DNA from: Actibacterium mucosum KCTC 23349
Lineage (GTDB): Bacteria > Pseudomonadota > Alphaproteobacteria > Rhodobacterales > Rhodobacteraceae
Assembly: GCF_000647975.1 (NCBI RefSeq)
Contig: NZ_JFKE01000001.1
Location: 372,001 to 436,000 of the forward strand
Direction of reading: 5' to 3'
Length of the DNA: 64,000 nucleotides
Under the pieces are notes generated by a model. It was not told the DNA's origin. It made no database searches and saw nothing but the letters and a program-made list of their open reading frames with translations. This document shows positions 38,523 through 50,146 of the stretch, in pieces; within the stretch, counting starts at the first letter, position 1; every line of letters begins with the position of its first letter. The position numbers and the translations under genes are program-made.

Positions 38523-39365
38523 TTATTTATTCAGAACGAGAGCTTGGTCCCGTAGCAGCGCGGGGTCAATCTCTGTTTCCGGCTTGTCCACGGTTGTCGC
38601 CGCCAAAACACGCTCGATCTCGGCTTCTACGGCTGACTGGCGCAGCTGATTCTCGATTTCGCCGCGAACCTGAGCCAATTCCGGCGCGGGTTTTGCACGT
38701 TTGTCGATCAAGATAATCACATGCCAGCCGAATTGTGTTTCCACCGGATCGGATACCTGGCCAACACTCAGCGACAGAACGGCGTCTTCGAAGGGTTTCA
38801 CCATCATGCCGGTGCCAAACCAACCCAGCGATCCACCATTCGGGCCGGACGGGCCGGTCGATTTTTCACGGGCCAAACCGGCGAAATCGGCACCGCCGTC
38901 CAGCTCTTCCTTTATGGCGATGGCTTCTTCTTCGGTCTCTACCAGAATGTGCGAGGCGTTAAACTCTTCCTCGGTTGGGGCATCGACATAAAGCTTCTGA
39001 TACTCGGCTTGCACGGTTTCGTCCGTGACAGCGCCACCTGCGGCGATGGCAAGGGCTTCGTTGGCCAGAAACGACATGCGCTGATTTTCGAACGCCAGCT
39101 GCGCTTCGAGGCTCAACTTGCCGTCAATTGTCTGCGCCATGGCGGTTTGGCGTACCAACTGATCCAGTACGGCCTGAAACAGCACGTCGTCGGGCAATTG
39201 TCGGTATTGTTCAGGCAATTGTGTGGTCATCACAATCATCTGTCCCAACGTGATGTCCTGACCGCCAACGGTGGCCACGACGGTGTTTGCGTCCTGTGCC
39301 AGGGCGGCAATGCCGAAACCGGTGATCGCAAGCGCGGCAAGCGTGGATTTGAAGGTAAAATGCAT
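38523..39365 (-). CDS. Periplasmic parvulin-type peptidyl-prolyl isomerase
   Basis: The 280-residue protein has a signal peptide (MHFTFKSTLAALAITGFGIAALA, cleavage after residue 23), a SurA/PrsA-like helical chaperone region, and a parvulin domain at about residues 135-230: FNASHILVETEEEAIAIK, GPNGGSLGWFGTGMMVKPFEDA and TQFGWHVIILID. It should help fold outer-membrane or secreted proteins. Its position beside divergent secA fits a role in protein export. GGAG precedes the ATG by eight bases. Confidence 0.92.
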   Translation of the reverse strand: MHFTFKSTLAALAITGFGIAALAQDANTVVATVGGQDITLGQMIVMTTQLPEQYRQLPDDVLFQAVLDQLVRQTAMAQTIDGKLSLEAQLAFENQRMSFLANEALAIAAGGAVTDETVQAEYQKLYVDAPTEEEFNASHILVETEEEAIAIKEELDGGADFAGLAREKSTGPSGPNGGSLGWFGTGMMVKPFEDAVLSLSVGQVSDPVETQFGWHVIILIDKRAKPAPELAQVRGEIENQLRQSAVEAEIERVLAATTVDKPETEIDPALLRDQALVLNK

Positions 39366-39402
39366 CTGGGCAACTCCGTTGGTGCCGGTGGGTAAGGCAA
39401 CG

Positions 39403-39431
39403 TTGACACTGCTGGGGCAGGCGCTTACATC
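39403..39431 (+). promoter_or_regulatory. Candidate sigma-70 promoter for secA
   Basis: A consensus TTGACA (39403-39408) and TACATC (39426-39431) are exactly 17 bases apart, about 120 bases before the secA ATG, leaving a leader of roughly 115 bases. Confidence 0.6.
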
Positions 39432-39553
39432 GCTTGTGGTCCGAAAGCGCCAAACTGCCCCGTTTCAAAGCCATTCCTAGGCGGCCTGAGGCGGGGGGGC
39501 AAGGCACCCCCTTTCACGATCGCTTTTTAATTGCGCCACCACGCGGAGAACAC

Positions 39554-42244
<2,691 letters not shown>

Positions 42245-42444
42245 TCTGACCAAATTCTGGCATGATCGTGGCGCGCTGGGCGAGGTTCCCGGCGCGTTCT
42301 ACTAAATGCGCACCGATTTCAGTGTTTTGGCCCATATATTGAGGTCTGAAAACTGTCACCATAGCCGCAACAATCCCATTTTCGGCCCACCTGCCGCCAC
42401 GATTGACCCCTAGCCTGCACACGGGTAGCAGGAAAGGGTAGGCC

Positions 42445-43473
42445 GTGAAGTTTGACCGCAAGAAGCTGATGATCGGGGCAACCGTCTTAATCGCCGCCGG
42501 TGCTGGACACCTGGTGCAGAATACTGGCAACGCGCAAAGCGTAACGCCGGTGGCCGAGTTTGTGACCCCTCCCGCGACGGCCGAACGTTTCGAGCTTGAA
42601 AATGTCGCTACACTTTCTGCAAGCACGGACGCTGGTCCCGAACTGCCGAAGCTGCCGGTTGCGCCCTTGGCGCCTGCTGCTCTTTCTACGCCGGAAAACG
42701 CTGCGATTTCCGAGCGTATGGAGGGTCTTGATGCCGGGCAAGCATCGGTTACCGATCGGACCGCCGCGCAACAACTGAACCAGTTCGGCATGGAGTGCGA
42801 AACAGCTCTGACAGCAACTGCGGGCAAAGCGGCAATGGTGCAACTGCACGTCTCGGCCACCTGCGCGACAAATGACCGGATCGAAATATTGCACGGACGC
42901 CTCGCCTTCGCGGCCCGCCTTTCAAACACTGGAACGGCAACGTTGGATGTTCCCGCACTGGATGGCAGCGCGACTTTTCTTGTGCGCCTGAGCGATGGCG
43001 ACATTCTGCGCGGCTTTGTCGAGGTGCCGGATGCGGCGGATTTTGAACGTGTCGTGTTGCAATCTGATGGCAGCGGACTGATGGAACTGCACGCCTACGA
43101 ATTTGGTGCAGGCTATGGCGAAGACGGCCATGTCTGGGCTCAGGCACCGCGCGGGGCAGATCAGGCCCTGCAGGGCAAAGGCGGCTTCATGTCCGTGCTT
43201 GGCGATGGCACGTTGGCGTCGCCTATGGTCGCGCAAGTCTATAGCCACCCGAAGGGTCAGGCACTAAACAGCGACGTCGTGCGTGTCAGTATCGAAGTGC
43301 CGATTACCGAAGGCAATTGCTCAAACGATCTGAACGCCGAGGCGTTGCAACCTGGGCCTGACGGATCCATGCAAGCCATCGACCTTACGCTGGCAGCACC
43401 CGGTTGCGATGGGATCGGTGAATTTCTGGTGTTGAAAAATGTTGTCCGAGACCTGAAGATCGCCGCCAACTGA
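42445..43473 (+). CDS. Secreted or membrane-anchored protein of unknown function
   Basis: A 342-residue protein with an N-terminal hydrophobic segment (KKLMIGATVLIAAGAGHLVQ, residues 6-25), a proline/alanine-rich linker to about residue 100, and a beta-rich globular part with paired cysteines (GMECETA...SATCATND and GNCSNDL...APGCDG) that probably form disulfides. The start is GTG behind GGAAAGGG. I recall homologues beside secA in Rhodobacteraceae, sometimes labelled translocase without evidence. It is followed after 19 bases by the PstS-OmpA fusion gene. Confidence 0.78.
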   Translation: MKFDRKKLMIGATVLIAAGAGHLVQNTGNAQSVTPVAEFVTPPATAERFELENVATLSASTDAGPELPKLPVAPLAPAALSTPENAAISERMEGLDAGQASVTDRTAAQQLNQFGMECETALTATAGKAAMVQLHVSATCATNDRIEILHGRLAFAARLSNTGTATLDVPALDGSATFLVRLSDGDILRGFVEVPDAADFERVVLQSDGSGLMELHAYEFGAGYGEDGHVWAQAPRGADQALQGKGGFMSVLGDGTLASPMVAQVYSHPKGQALNSDVVRVSIEVPITEGNCSNDLNAEALQPGPDGSMQAIDLTLAAPGCDGIGEFLVLKNVVRDLKIAAN

Positions 43474-43492
43474 CGCGAGGGCGGCACACCGG

Positions 43493-45043
43493 ATGATCCG
43501 ACGTTTTTTGTGCGCGGCGATTTTCGCCGCGCTTTCCATGTTGTGGACCCCCTTGCATGCGCAAGATGTAACGCTGACCTCGCGGGACGGCGAAATTGCG
43601 CTTTCAGGGACTCTTTTGACCTTTGATGGTGAGTTTTACCGGCTGCAAACCGAGTTCGGCGAACTGGTGCTCGACGGGCAAGGGGTATTGTGCCGCGGTG
43701 TTGGTTGCCCAAATCTCGAAGACTACGTGGCCGAGTTCACCGTTGCAGGTAGTCATGCCATTGGCGACACGTTGCTGCCTGCTTTGTTGGAAACCTATGC
43801 GGCACGGCGTGGGCTTTCGGTAAGGCGGGTTGTGCGTTCTGACTCAGATTTCGACATCGAACTGGCGGATCCCGGCACCGGTTTTGATGTGGCGCGCGTG
43901 GGGTTTCGCTTGTCCGACAGCGACGGTGGCATGGCGCGGCTGTTGCTGGGCGAAGCAGATATCGCCATGACCCTGCGCGAAGCCAGCGAGGCCGAGATAC
44001 AGGCAGCAAGGGCTGCGGGGCTGGGCGACATCTCTGCCCCCGGGCAGAACCGCATCCTGGGCCTCGATGCGTTGGTGCCGGCAGTGGCGCGCGGCAACTC
44101 AACCAACCAAATCACGGTCACGATGCTGGCCTCGATGCTGGCGGGGGCTGTGCCGGAATGGCCCGCAACAGGGGGTCCTGTGTTGCTGCAAGGGCGGTCG
44201 TCGCGCAGCGGCCCGGCACAGGTGATCCGGTCACAGGTTCTGATGCCTGCTGGCTTCGAAGCGCCCGCGGAAATGAACCGACACCCGGACGAGGCCGCGC
44301 TGAGCGATGCAATTGCGCGCGATCCTCTGGCGTTGGGCATGGTGCGGTTGTCCGAAATTGGCAACGCGGTGCCTTTGGCCGTGGCAGGAGATTGCGGCAT
44401 GCCGGTTCTGGCGGATCGGCAGCGGCTGAAATCGGGGGACTACCCGCTGACGCTTCCTCTGTTCCTCTATATGCCACAGAAACGCCTGCCGCTGTTTACG
44501 CGAGAGTTTCTGGCCTTTCTCCGAAGTCCGCAGGCACAGCCCACCATCCGCCGCGCCGGGTTTGTGGATCAGGGCCGGGAAGAGATCCCATGGGCCGCGC
44601 AAGGCACGCGTCTGCTGAACGCAGCGCGCGTGGCCGAAGCCGACATTCCTTTGTCCGAATTGAAACGCATGACCGATGCACTGACCGGCGCGCGGCGGCT
44701 TACGACGACGTTCCGGTTTCGCGGGGGGGCCAGCGCGTTAGAGCCGCAATCGGCCGGCAATGTTGCCGATCTGGCCAAGGCCATCGAAAGTGGTGCCTTT
44801 GACGGGCGCGAGCTGCTGTTTGTCGGCTTTTCGGATGGCGAGGGCGACTGGCAGGTGAACCAGCGCTTGTCGGCCCAACGCGCCCGCACGGTGCGCGACG
44901 CGGTAGTCAAATCGGCGTTTTCGGCCGATTTCGCGCAGGTCCGGATGCAGGTTCTGGGGTTTGGTGAGGTGATGCCGATGGCGTGCGACGATGCCGAATG
45001 GGGCCGCCGCGTGAACCGGCGGGTCGAGGTTTGGGTGCGTTAA
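43493..45043 (+). CDS. PstS-like substrate-binding domain fused to an OmpA-like peptidoglycan-binding domain
   Basis: The 516-residue exported protein (signal MIRRFLCAAIFAALSMLWTPLHA) has a central PstS-like phosphate-binding fold starting at EFTVAGSHAIGDTLLPALLE near residue 83. It ends with an OmpA C-terminal domain (GFSDGEGDWQVNQRLSAQRA near residue 445, GFGEVMPMACDDAEWGRRVNRRVEV). The OmpA part keeps the aspartate and arginine that hold diaminopimelate, so it should anchor the binding domain to peptidoglycan. No ABC permease is nearby. Its stop overlaps convergent radC by four bases. Confidence 0.83.
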   Translation: MIRRFLCAAIFAALSMLWTPLHAQDVTLTSRDGEIALSGTLLTFDGEFYRLQTEFGELVLDGQGVLCRGVGCPNLEDYVAEFTVAGSHAIGDTLLPALLETYAARRGLSVRRVVRSDSDFDIELADPGTGFDVARVGFRLSDSDGGMARLLLGEADIAMTLREASEAEIQAARAAGLGDISAPGQNRILGLDALVPAVARGNSTNQITVTMLASMLAGAVPEWPATGGPVLLQGRSSRSGPAQVIRSQVLMPAGFEAPAEMNRHPDEAALSDAIARDPLALGMVRLSEIGNAVPLAVAGDCGMPVLADRQRLKSGDYPLTLPLFLYMPQKRLPLFTREFLAFLRSPQAQPTIRRAGFVDQGREEIPWAAQGTRLLNAARVAEADIPLSELKRMTDALTGARRLTTTFRFRGGASALEPQSAGNVADLAKAIESGAFDGRELLFVGFSDGEGDWQVNQRLSAQRARTVRDAVVKSAFSADFAQVRMQVLGFGEVMPMACDDAEWGRRVNRRVEVWVR

Positions 45044-45801
45044 AGATACCCGGCTGACCGAAAGCTCAGCTCGCGCGATTTGCCGACGATGATATGGTCA
45101 TGCAATGTCAGGTTCAGCGCCGCAGCGGCGGTTTCGATCTGAGCGGTCATGGCGATATCGGCGTCTGACGGCGTGGGGTCGCCCGAGGGGTGATTATGCA
45201 CCAAAATCAACGCACTGGCGTTTAATTCCAGCGCGCGTTTAACCACCTCGCGCGGGTAAACCGGCACGTGGTCGACGGTGCCGCGGGCCTGTTCCTCATC
45301 TGCAATCAGCACGTTCTTGCGGTCCAGGAACAGCACGCGAAACTGCTCGGTCTCGCGGTGGGCCATGGTGGTGTGGCAATAGTCCAAAACCGCGTCCCAG
45401 CCCGAAAGCACATGCCGGTCAATCACACGGGCGCGGGCCAGGCGGTGGGCGGCGGCCTCGACAATCTTCAACTCTTGCACCACCGATGGCCCAACGCCGT
45501 CGACATCCTGCAAACGCGCAATAGGGGCCGACAGCACCCGGTTGAAGTCACCGAAATGATCCAGCAAGCGACGGGCCAGCGGTTTGACATCCTGCCGGGG
45601 AATGGCGCGGAACAGGACAAGTTCCAGCAGCTCATAATCGGGCATCGCCCCCGCCCCCCCTTCCATAAAGCGGCTGCGCAGGCGTTTGCGGTGATCTTTG
45701 ATATACGAGGGCAGGCGCCCGCCCTTGGGCAAAACCGGGCTGGCGGCGCTTTCATCAAAAAGCGGCAGAGGCGGTTCAGAGAACGAGTCGGCCCGGGTCA
45801 T
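45040..45801 (-). CDS. radC: RadC-family JAB/MPN-domain protein
   Basis: The 253-residue protein has an N-terminal helix-hairpin-helix region (VDGVGPSVVQELKIVEA) and a C-terminal JAMM metalloprotease-like fold with LILVHNHPSGDPTPSDAD and an upstream glutamate. Despite the name, RadC has no proven repair role in most bacteria. It starts at an ATG at 45801 and reads away from dnaJ-dnaK on the same strand, with about 45 bases between dnaJ stop and radC start. Confidence 0.92.
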   Translation of the reverse strand: MTRADSFSEPPLPLFDESAASPVLPKGGRLPSYIKDHRKRLRSRFMEGGAGAMPDYELLELVLFRAIPRQDVKPLARRLLDHFGDFNRVLSAPIARLQDVDGVGPSVVQELKIVEAAAHRLARARVIDRHVLSGWDAVLDYCHTTMAHRETEQFRVLFLDRKNVLIADEEQARGTVDHVPVYPREVVKRALELNASALILVHNHPSGDPTPSDADIAMTAQIETAAAALNLTLHDHIIVGKSRELSFRSAGYL

Positions 45802-45846
45802 GGGCCGACTGTGACAATTTTAGCTAAATGAACGGTTAACGCGCGA

Positions 45847-46992
45847 TTAGCTCTTCATCCCGTCCCAGAAATTCTTCACGCGACCAAAGAAGTCCGAGCT
45901 TTCGGGATTGTTCTCTTCGCTCAGCCGGTCGAACTCGCGCAGTAGCTCTTTCTGCTTGGATGTCAGCTTGACCGGAGTTTCCACCGCGATCTCGATGAAC
46001 ATATCGCCCGACGGGCCGCCGCGCAGCGCGGGCATCCCCTTGGCACGCAGGCGCATCTGTTTGCCGGTCTGGCTGCCGGCGGGGATTTTCACCCGGCTGC
46101 GGCCACCGTCGATGGTGGGCACCTCGATATCGCCACCCAGCGCGGCCGTGGCCATCGACACAGGAACAAGGCACGACAAATGCTGCCCTTCGCGCTGAAA
46201 GATCTGGTGTTCGCGGATCTCGATGAAGATATACAGATCGCCCGGCGGGCCACCGCGCATGCCGGCCTCGCCCTCGCCCGACAGGCGGATCCGGGTGCCG
46301 GTATCCACACCGGCGGGGATGTTCACGTTCAGCGCGCGGTCTTTTTCGACGCGTCCGTGGCCGTGGCAAACCTTGCAGGGGTTCTGGATAATCTGGCCGG
46401 TGCCGTTGCAGGTGGGGCAGGTGCGCTCAACCGTAAAGAAACCCTGCTGCGCGCGGACCTTGCCCATGCCCGAACAGGTGGGGCAGGTGGTTGGCTCGGC
46501 TCCGCCTTCAGCACCGGTGCCGTCGCAGGCACTGCAGGTTACCGAGGTCGGCACGTTGATTGCTTTTTGCAGGCCGGTATAGGCCTCTTCCAGGCTGATC
46601 CGCAGGTTATAACGCAGGTCCGAACCACGCACGGCACGCTGCCGTCCGCCGCCTCCGCCGCGGCCACCCATCATGTCGCCAAACAGGTCGTCAAACACGT
46701 CCGAGAACGCGCTTGCAAAGTCGCCTTGACCACCAAAGCCCTGTGCGCGTCCGCCACCCATACCGCCTTCGAAGGCCGCGTGGCCATACCGATCGTAGGC
46801 TGCTTTCTTGTCGGGGTCTTTCAGCGCGTCGTAGGCCTCGTTGACCTCTTTGAACTGCGCCTCGGCATCTGGATTGTCCGCGTTGCGGTCGGGGTGCAGT
46901 TCTTTGGCCTTGCGACGGTAGGCTTTCTTCAGTTCGTCGCCCGAGGCGCCTTTGCCTACGCCCAGAACGTCGTAATAGTCGCGCTTTGCCAT
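45847..46992 (-). CDS. dnaJ: Chaperone DnaJ (Hsp40)
   Basis: The 381-residue co-chaperone stimulates DnaK ATPase. It has the J domain with HPD ([16 protein letters not shown]) in residues 1-70, a Gly/Phe region ([17 protein letters not shown]), four zinc-finger repeats ([32 protein letters not shown]) and the C-terminal substrate-binding domains. It is downstream of dnaK with a 73-base gap holding a strong hairpin, so it is read from the dnaK transcript at a lower or separately tuned level. Confidence 0.97.
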   Translation of the reverse strand: MAKRDYYDVLGVGKGASGDELKKAYRRKAKELHPDRNADNPDAEAQFKEVNEAYDALKDPDKKAAYDRYGHAAFEGGMGGGRAQGFGGQGDFASAFSDVFDDLFGDMMGGRGGGGGRQRAVRGSDLRYNLRISLEEAYTGLQKAINVPTSVTCSACDGTGAEGGAEPTTCPTCSGMGKVRAQQGFFTVERTCPTCNGTGQIIQNPCKVCHGHGRVEKDRALNVNIPAGVDTGTRIRLSGEGEAGMRGGPPGDLYIFIEIREHQIFQREGQHLSCLVPVSMATAALGGDIEVPTIDGGRSRVKIPAGSQTGKQMRLRAKGMPALRGGPSGDMFIEIAVETPVKLTSKQKELLREFDRLSEENNPESSDFFGRVKNFWDGMKS

Positions 46993-47021
46993 CTAGCTTT
47001 CCCTTGCTCGAGAAGTGCGCG

Positions 47022-47045
47022 GGCCGGCCCCTTTCGGGACCGGCC
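47022..47045 (-). repeat. Strong hairpin between dnaK and dnaJ
   Basis: On the mRNA strand GGCCGGTCCC (from 47045) pairs with GGGGCCGGCC (to 47022) around a GAAA tetraloop, giving a ten-base stem with one G-U pair. There is no T run, so it more likely stabilises the dnaK 3' end or reduces read-through into dnaJ than terminates transcription. Confidence 0.75.
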
Positions 47046-47065
47046 ACAAGCGTTCCGGTCCGCGA

Positions 47066-48994
47066 TCAGCGTTTGTCGCTGTCGTCGAGATCCTCGAAAT
47101 CGGCATCAACGATATCGTCGTCAACGGCGCTGGGCTCGTCCATGTCGGCGGGCTCGGCGTCGTCGCCGCCGGCTGCTTCCTGCTGAGCCTTATAGATGGC
47201 TTCGCCCAGTTTCATGGCCGATTCGGTGACGTTCTGGATGCCGCTCTTGATCTTCTCGGCGCTGGCGCCTTCGTCTTCCAGCTGATCCTTGAGCGCAGCA
47301 ATGGCCAGTTCGATCGCCTCGATGGTGGTCGGGTCGACCTTGTCGTTATGCTCTTCCATCGACTTCTCGGTCGAATGGATCAGGCTTTCGGCCTGGTTGC
47401 GGGCCTCAACCAGTTCCTTGCGCTCTTTGTCGGCCTCTGCGTTGGCTTCGGCGTCCTTGACCATCTGTTCGATGTCGTCATCCGACAGACCGCCCGAGGC
47501 CTGGATCGTGATCGCCTGCTCTTTGCCGGTGCCTTTGTCCTTGGCGTTCACGGTCACGATGCCATTGGCGTCAATGTCGAAGGTCACTTCGATCTGCGGC
47601 AGGCCGCGCGGAGCGGGCGGGATCTCTTCCAGATTGAACTGGCCCAGCATCTTGTTGTCGGCCGCCATCTCGCGCTCGCCCTGGAACACGCGCAGGGTCA
47701 CGGCGTTCTGGTTGTCTTCGGCGGTCGAGAAGATCTGCGACTTTTTGGTCGGGATCGTAGTGTTGCGGTCGATCAGGCGGGTGAACACGCCACCCAGCGT
47801 TTCGATACCCAGCGACAGCGGTGTCACGTCCAGCAGCACAACGTCCTTCACGTCGCCCTGCAACACGCCGGCCTGAATGGCGGCGCCCATGGCCACAACC
47901 TCGTCCGGGTTCACACCTTTGTTCGGCTCTTTGCCAAAGAACTTGGACACTTCGTCCACAACCTTGGGCATGCGGGTCATACCGCCGACCAGAACCACCT
48001 CGTCAATGTCGCTGGTCGACAGACCTGCGTCTTTCAACGCAGCCTGACAAGGCTTCAGCGAGCCTTTGATCAGGTCACCCACCAGGCTTTCCAGCTTGGC
48101 GCGGGTCAGCTTCATCACCATGTGTAGCGGCTGACCGCCATTGGGGTCCATGCTGATGAAGGGTTGGTTGATCTCGGTCTGTTGCGAGCTGGACAGTTCG
48201 ATCTTGGCTTTCTCTGCGGCCTCTTTCAGGCGCTGCAGGGCCATCTTGTCCTTCGACAGATCGACACCGTTTTCCTTTTTGAACTCGTCCGACAGGTACT
48301 GCACGATGCGCATGTCGAAATCTTCGCCGCCCAGGAACGTGTCGCCGTTGGTCGACTTCACTTCGAACAAGCCGTCATCGATTTCCAGGATCGTCACGTC
48401 GAACGTACCACCGCCAAGGTCATAAACGGCGATGGTTTTGGTTTCTTTCTTGTCCAGACCATAGGCCAGTGCGGCGGCGGTCGGCTCGTTGATGATACGC
48501 AGCACTTCCAGACCGGCGATCTTGCCGGCGTCTTTGGTGGCTTGGCGCTGTGCGTCATTGAAATAGGCAGGAACCGTGATCACGGCCTGGGTGACGTCTT
48601 CGCCCAGATAGCTTTCAGCGGTCTCTTTCATCTTCTGCAGGGTGAAGGCCGAGATCTGGCTGGGCGAGTATTTTTCACCCTTCACTTCGACCCAGGCGTC
48701 GCCATTGCCGCCATCCACGATGGCATAGGGCACAAGCCCCTTATCCTTTTCAACTGCCGGGTCGTCCACGCGGCGGCCGATCAGGCGTTTTACGGCAAAG
48801 ATCGTATTGTCTGGGTTGGTGACGGCCTGGCGTTTTGCCGGCTGGCCCACAAGGCGCTCGTCATCCGTGAATGCTACAATTGAGGGGGTGGTCCGTGCAC
48901 CCTCGGCGTTTTCGATAACGCGGGGTTGGGCACCATCCATGATGGCGACGCACGAGTTTGTTGTCCCGAGATCGATCCCGATGACTTTAGCCAT
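47066..48994 (-). CDS. dnaK: Chaperone DnaK (Hsp70)
   Basis: The 642-residue ATP-driven folding chaperone starts [17 protein letters not shown], has the phosphate loops [13 protein letters not shown] and [12 protein letters not shown], the linker before [14 protein letters not shown], and an acidic C-terminal tail (ending [14 protein letters not shown]). GGAAGAGG lies before the ATG. A textbook alphaproteobacterial heat-shock promoter sits about 110 bases upstream (49103-49134). dnaJ follows; grpE is elsewhere in the window, with hrcA. Confidence 0.98.
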   Translation of the reverse strand: MAKVIGIDLGTTNSCVAIMDGAQPRVIENAEGARTTPSIVAFTDDERLVGQPAKRQAVTNPDNTIFAVKRLIGRRVDDPAVEKDKGLVPYAIVDGGNGDAWVEVKGEKYSPSQISAFTLQKMKETAESYLGEDVTQAVITVPAYFNDAQRQATKDAGKIAGLEVLRIINEPTAAALAYGLDKKETKTIAVYDLGGGTFDVTILEIDDGLFEVKSTNGDTFLGGEDFDMRIVQYLSDEFKKENGVDLSKDKMALQRLKEAAEKAKIELSSSQQTEINQPFISMDPNGGQPLHMVMKLTRAKLESLVGDLIKGSLKPCQAALKDAGLSTSDIDEVVLVGGMTRMPKVVDEVSKFFGKEPNKGVNPDEVVAMGAAIQAGVLQGDVKDVVLLDVTPLSLGIETLGGVFTRLIDRNTTIPTKKSQIFSTAEDNQNAVTLRVFQGEREMAADNKMLGQFNLEEIPPAPRGLPQIEVTFDIDANGIVTVNAKDKGTGKEQAITIQASGGLSDDDIEQMVKDAEANAEADKERKELVEARNQAESLIHSTEKSMEEHNDKVDPTTIEAIELAIAALKDQLEDEGASAEKIKSGIQNVTESAMKLGEAIYKAQQEAAGGDDAEPADMDEPSAVDDDIVDADFEDLDDSDKR

Positions 48995-49102
48995 TTTACT
49001 CTACCTCTTCCTTCGGCGATGTTATGGATTGCGGAGCCTCTTCGAGGCCTCCACCCTCCGATCCCATTGTGGCCAAGCCTCTGCCTGCACCACGCTACTG
49101 GG

Positions 49103-49134
49103 CGTATATAGGGACGGCCACATAGCGCTACAAG
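49103..49134 (-). promoter_or_regulatory. RpoH (sigma-32) heat-shock promoter of dnaK
   Basis: On the dnaK strand CTTG (49134-49131) is followed after 18 bases by CCTATATACG (49112-49103). This matches the alphaproteobacterial heat-shock consensus CTTG-N17/18-CYTATNTNNG at every defined position. The leader to the dnaK ATG would be about 100 bases. Confidence 0.85.
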
Positions 49135-49163
49135 TCGCGGAAGCCAAGCAAAAGAGGGCTGAT

Positions 49164-49811
49164 ATGCAAGAAAATCGAGTCAAATCGGGGGTTTTCGCCA
49201 CAGGTGGTGCAGAGGCGATCCGGCTGCGTGGCTTTGATATACATCCCGGTTTGCTGAACGCCGACGCGCAAGCAGCTTTGGTTGAGGAACTGAGGGGCGT
49301 TACCAAGGCCGCGCCGTTGTTTTCGCCGGTGACACCTTACGGCAAACCGATGCGTGTCCGGATGACCTCAATGGGCAAATTTGGCTGGTTTTCAGACCGT
49401 TCTGGCTATCGATACGAGGGCAAGCACCCCAGTGGTGTGGATTGGCCGCCGATTCCCGAACTGGTCTTGACCCTGTGGCGGGATCTGACCGAACTTGAAC
49501 GCACACCGGATTGTTGTCTGCTGAACTTCTATGACTCCAACGCACGGATGGGGATGCATCAGGACCGGGACGAAGCGGATTTCAGTTATCCCGTGGTCTC
49601 GATCTCGTTGGGTGATTCGGCCCTTTTTCGCATTGGCAACGAAACCCGCGGTGGCAAAACCGAAAGTATATGGCTGAACTCGGGTGACGTGGTGGTGATG
49701 GGCGGCGCGGCGCGGCTGACCTATCACGGGGTCGACCGCATCCGCGCCGGATCGTCAACTTTGTTGCCCAAAGGTGGGCGGATCAACCTGACTTTGCGCG
49801 TTGTGACCTGA
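49164..49811 (+). CDS. alkB: AlkB-type DNA alkylation repair dioxygenase
   Basis: The 215-residue Fe(II)/2-oxoglutarate enzyme reverses N-methyl lesions in DNA or RNA. The iron-binding residues appear as MGMHQDRDE (His-x-Asp) and the distal histidine in RLTYHGVDRI; the 2-oxoglutarate-binding RINLTLR motif follows. The ATG at 49164 has GAGGGCTGAT upstream; the longer open frame would overlap dnaK. It is divergent from dnaK, with the dnaK heat-shock promoter in the 169 bases between. Confidence 0.93.
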   Translation: MQENRVKSGVFATGGAEAIRLRGFDIHPGLLNADAQAALVEELRGVTKAAPLFSPVTPYGKPMRVRMTSMGKFGWFSDRSGYRYEGKHPSGVDWPPIPELVLTLWRDLTELERTPDCCLLNFYDSNARMGMHQDRDEADFSYPVVSISLGDSALFRIGNETRGGKTESIWLNSGDVVVMGGAARLTYHGVDRIRAGSSTLLPKGGRINLTLRVVT

Positions 49812-50072
49812 TCATTGCGGGCAAGGGGCATAGGTAACCCGGCCATCGGGATAGGTATAACGGCATTCAGGTCCTTGCGCGGCGCCATGGGCGGCAACAC
49901 CGGCAACCGCGCCTAAGGCAGCACCCAGCGCCGCACCTTTACCTTCGTTTTGGCCGGCTGTGGCTGCCCCCACAGCAGCACCCAGCAACGCGCCGGTTGC
50001 GGCGCTTTGTTCCGTCGTGTCGCAACCCGCCAACATGGTCAGGATCGCTGCGGAAAGGATGAGAGGTTTCAT
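49812..50072 (-). CDS. Small glycine-zipper outer-membrane lipoprotein
   Basis: The 86-residue protein has a lipoprotein signal (MKPLILSAAILTMLAGC, lipidated Cys17) and then a glycine-zipper helix pair (ATGALLGAAVGAATAGQNEGKGAALGAALGA) typical of SlyB/OsmB-like or YMGG proteins. It ends with a short cysteine-bounded tail, PECRYTYPDGRVTYAPCPQ. AAGGAG precedes the ATG. It probably inserts in the outer membrane; the precise role is unknown. It lies tail-to-tail with alkB and downstream of the ABC-2 permease gene. Confidence 0.82.
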   Translation of the reverse strand: MKPLILSAAILTMLAGCDTTEQSAATGALLGAAVGAATAGQNEGKGAALGAALGAVAGVAAHGAAQGPECRYTYPDGRVTYAPCPQ

Positions 50073-50146
50073 AATGCACTCCTTGAAGGGCGGAATCGCC
50101 CCGTTCAGGTCATGCAATCTGGGTGGCTATTGGATGTTATCCAATG

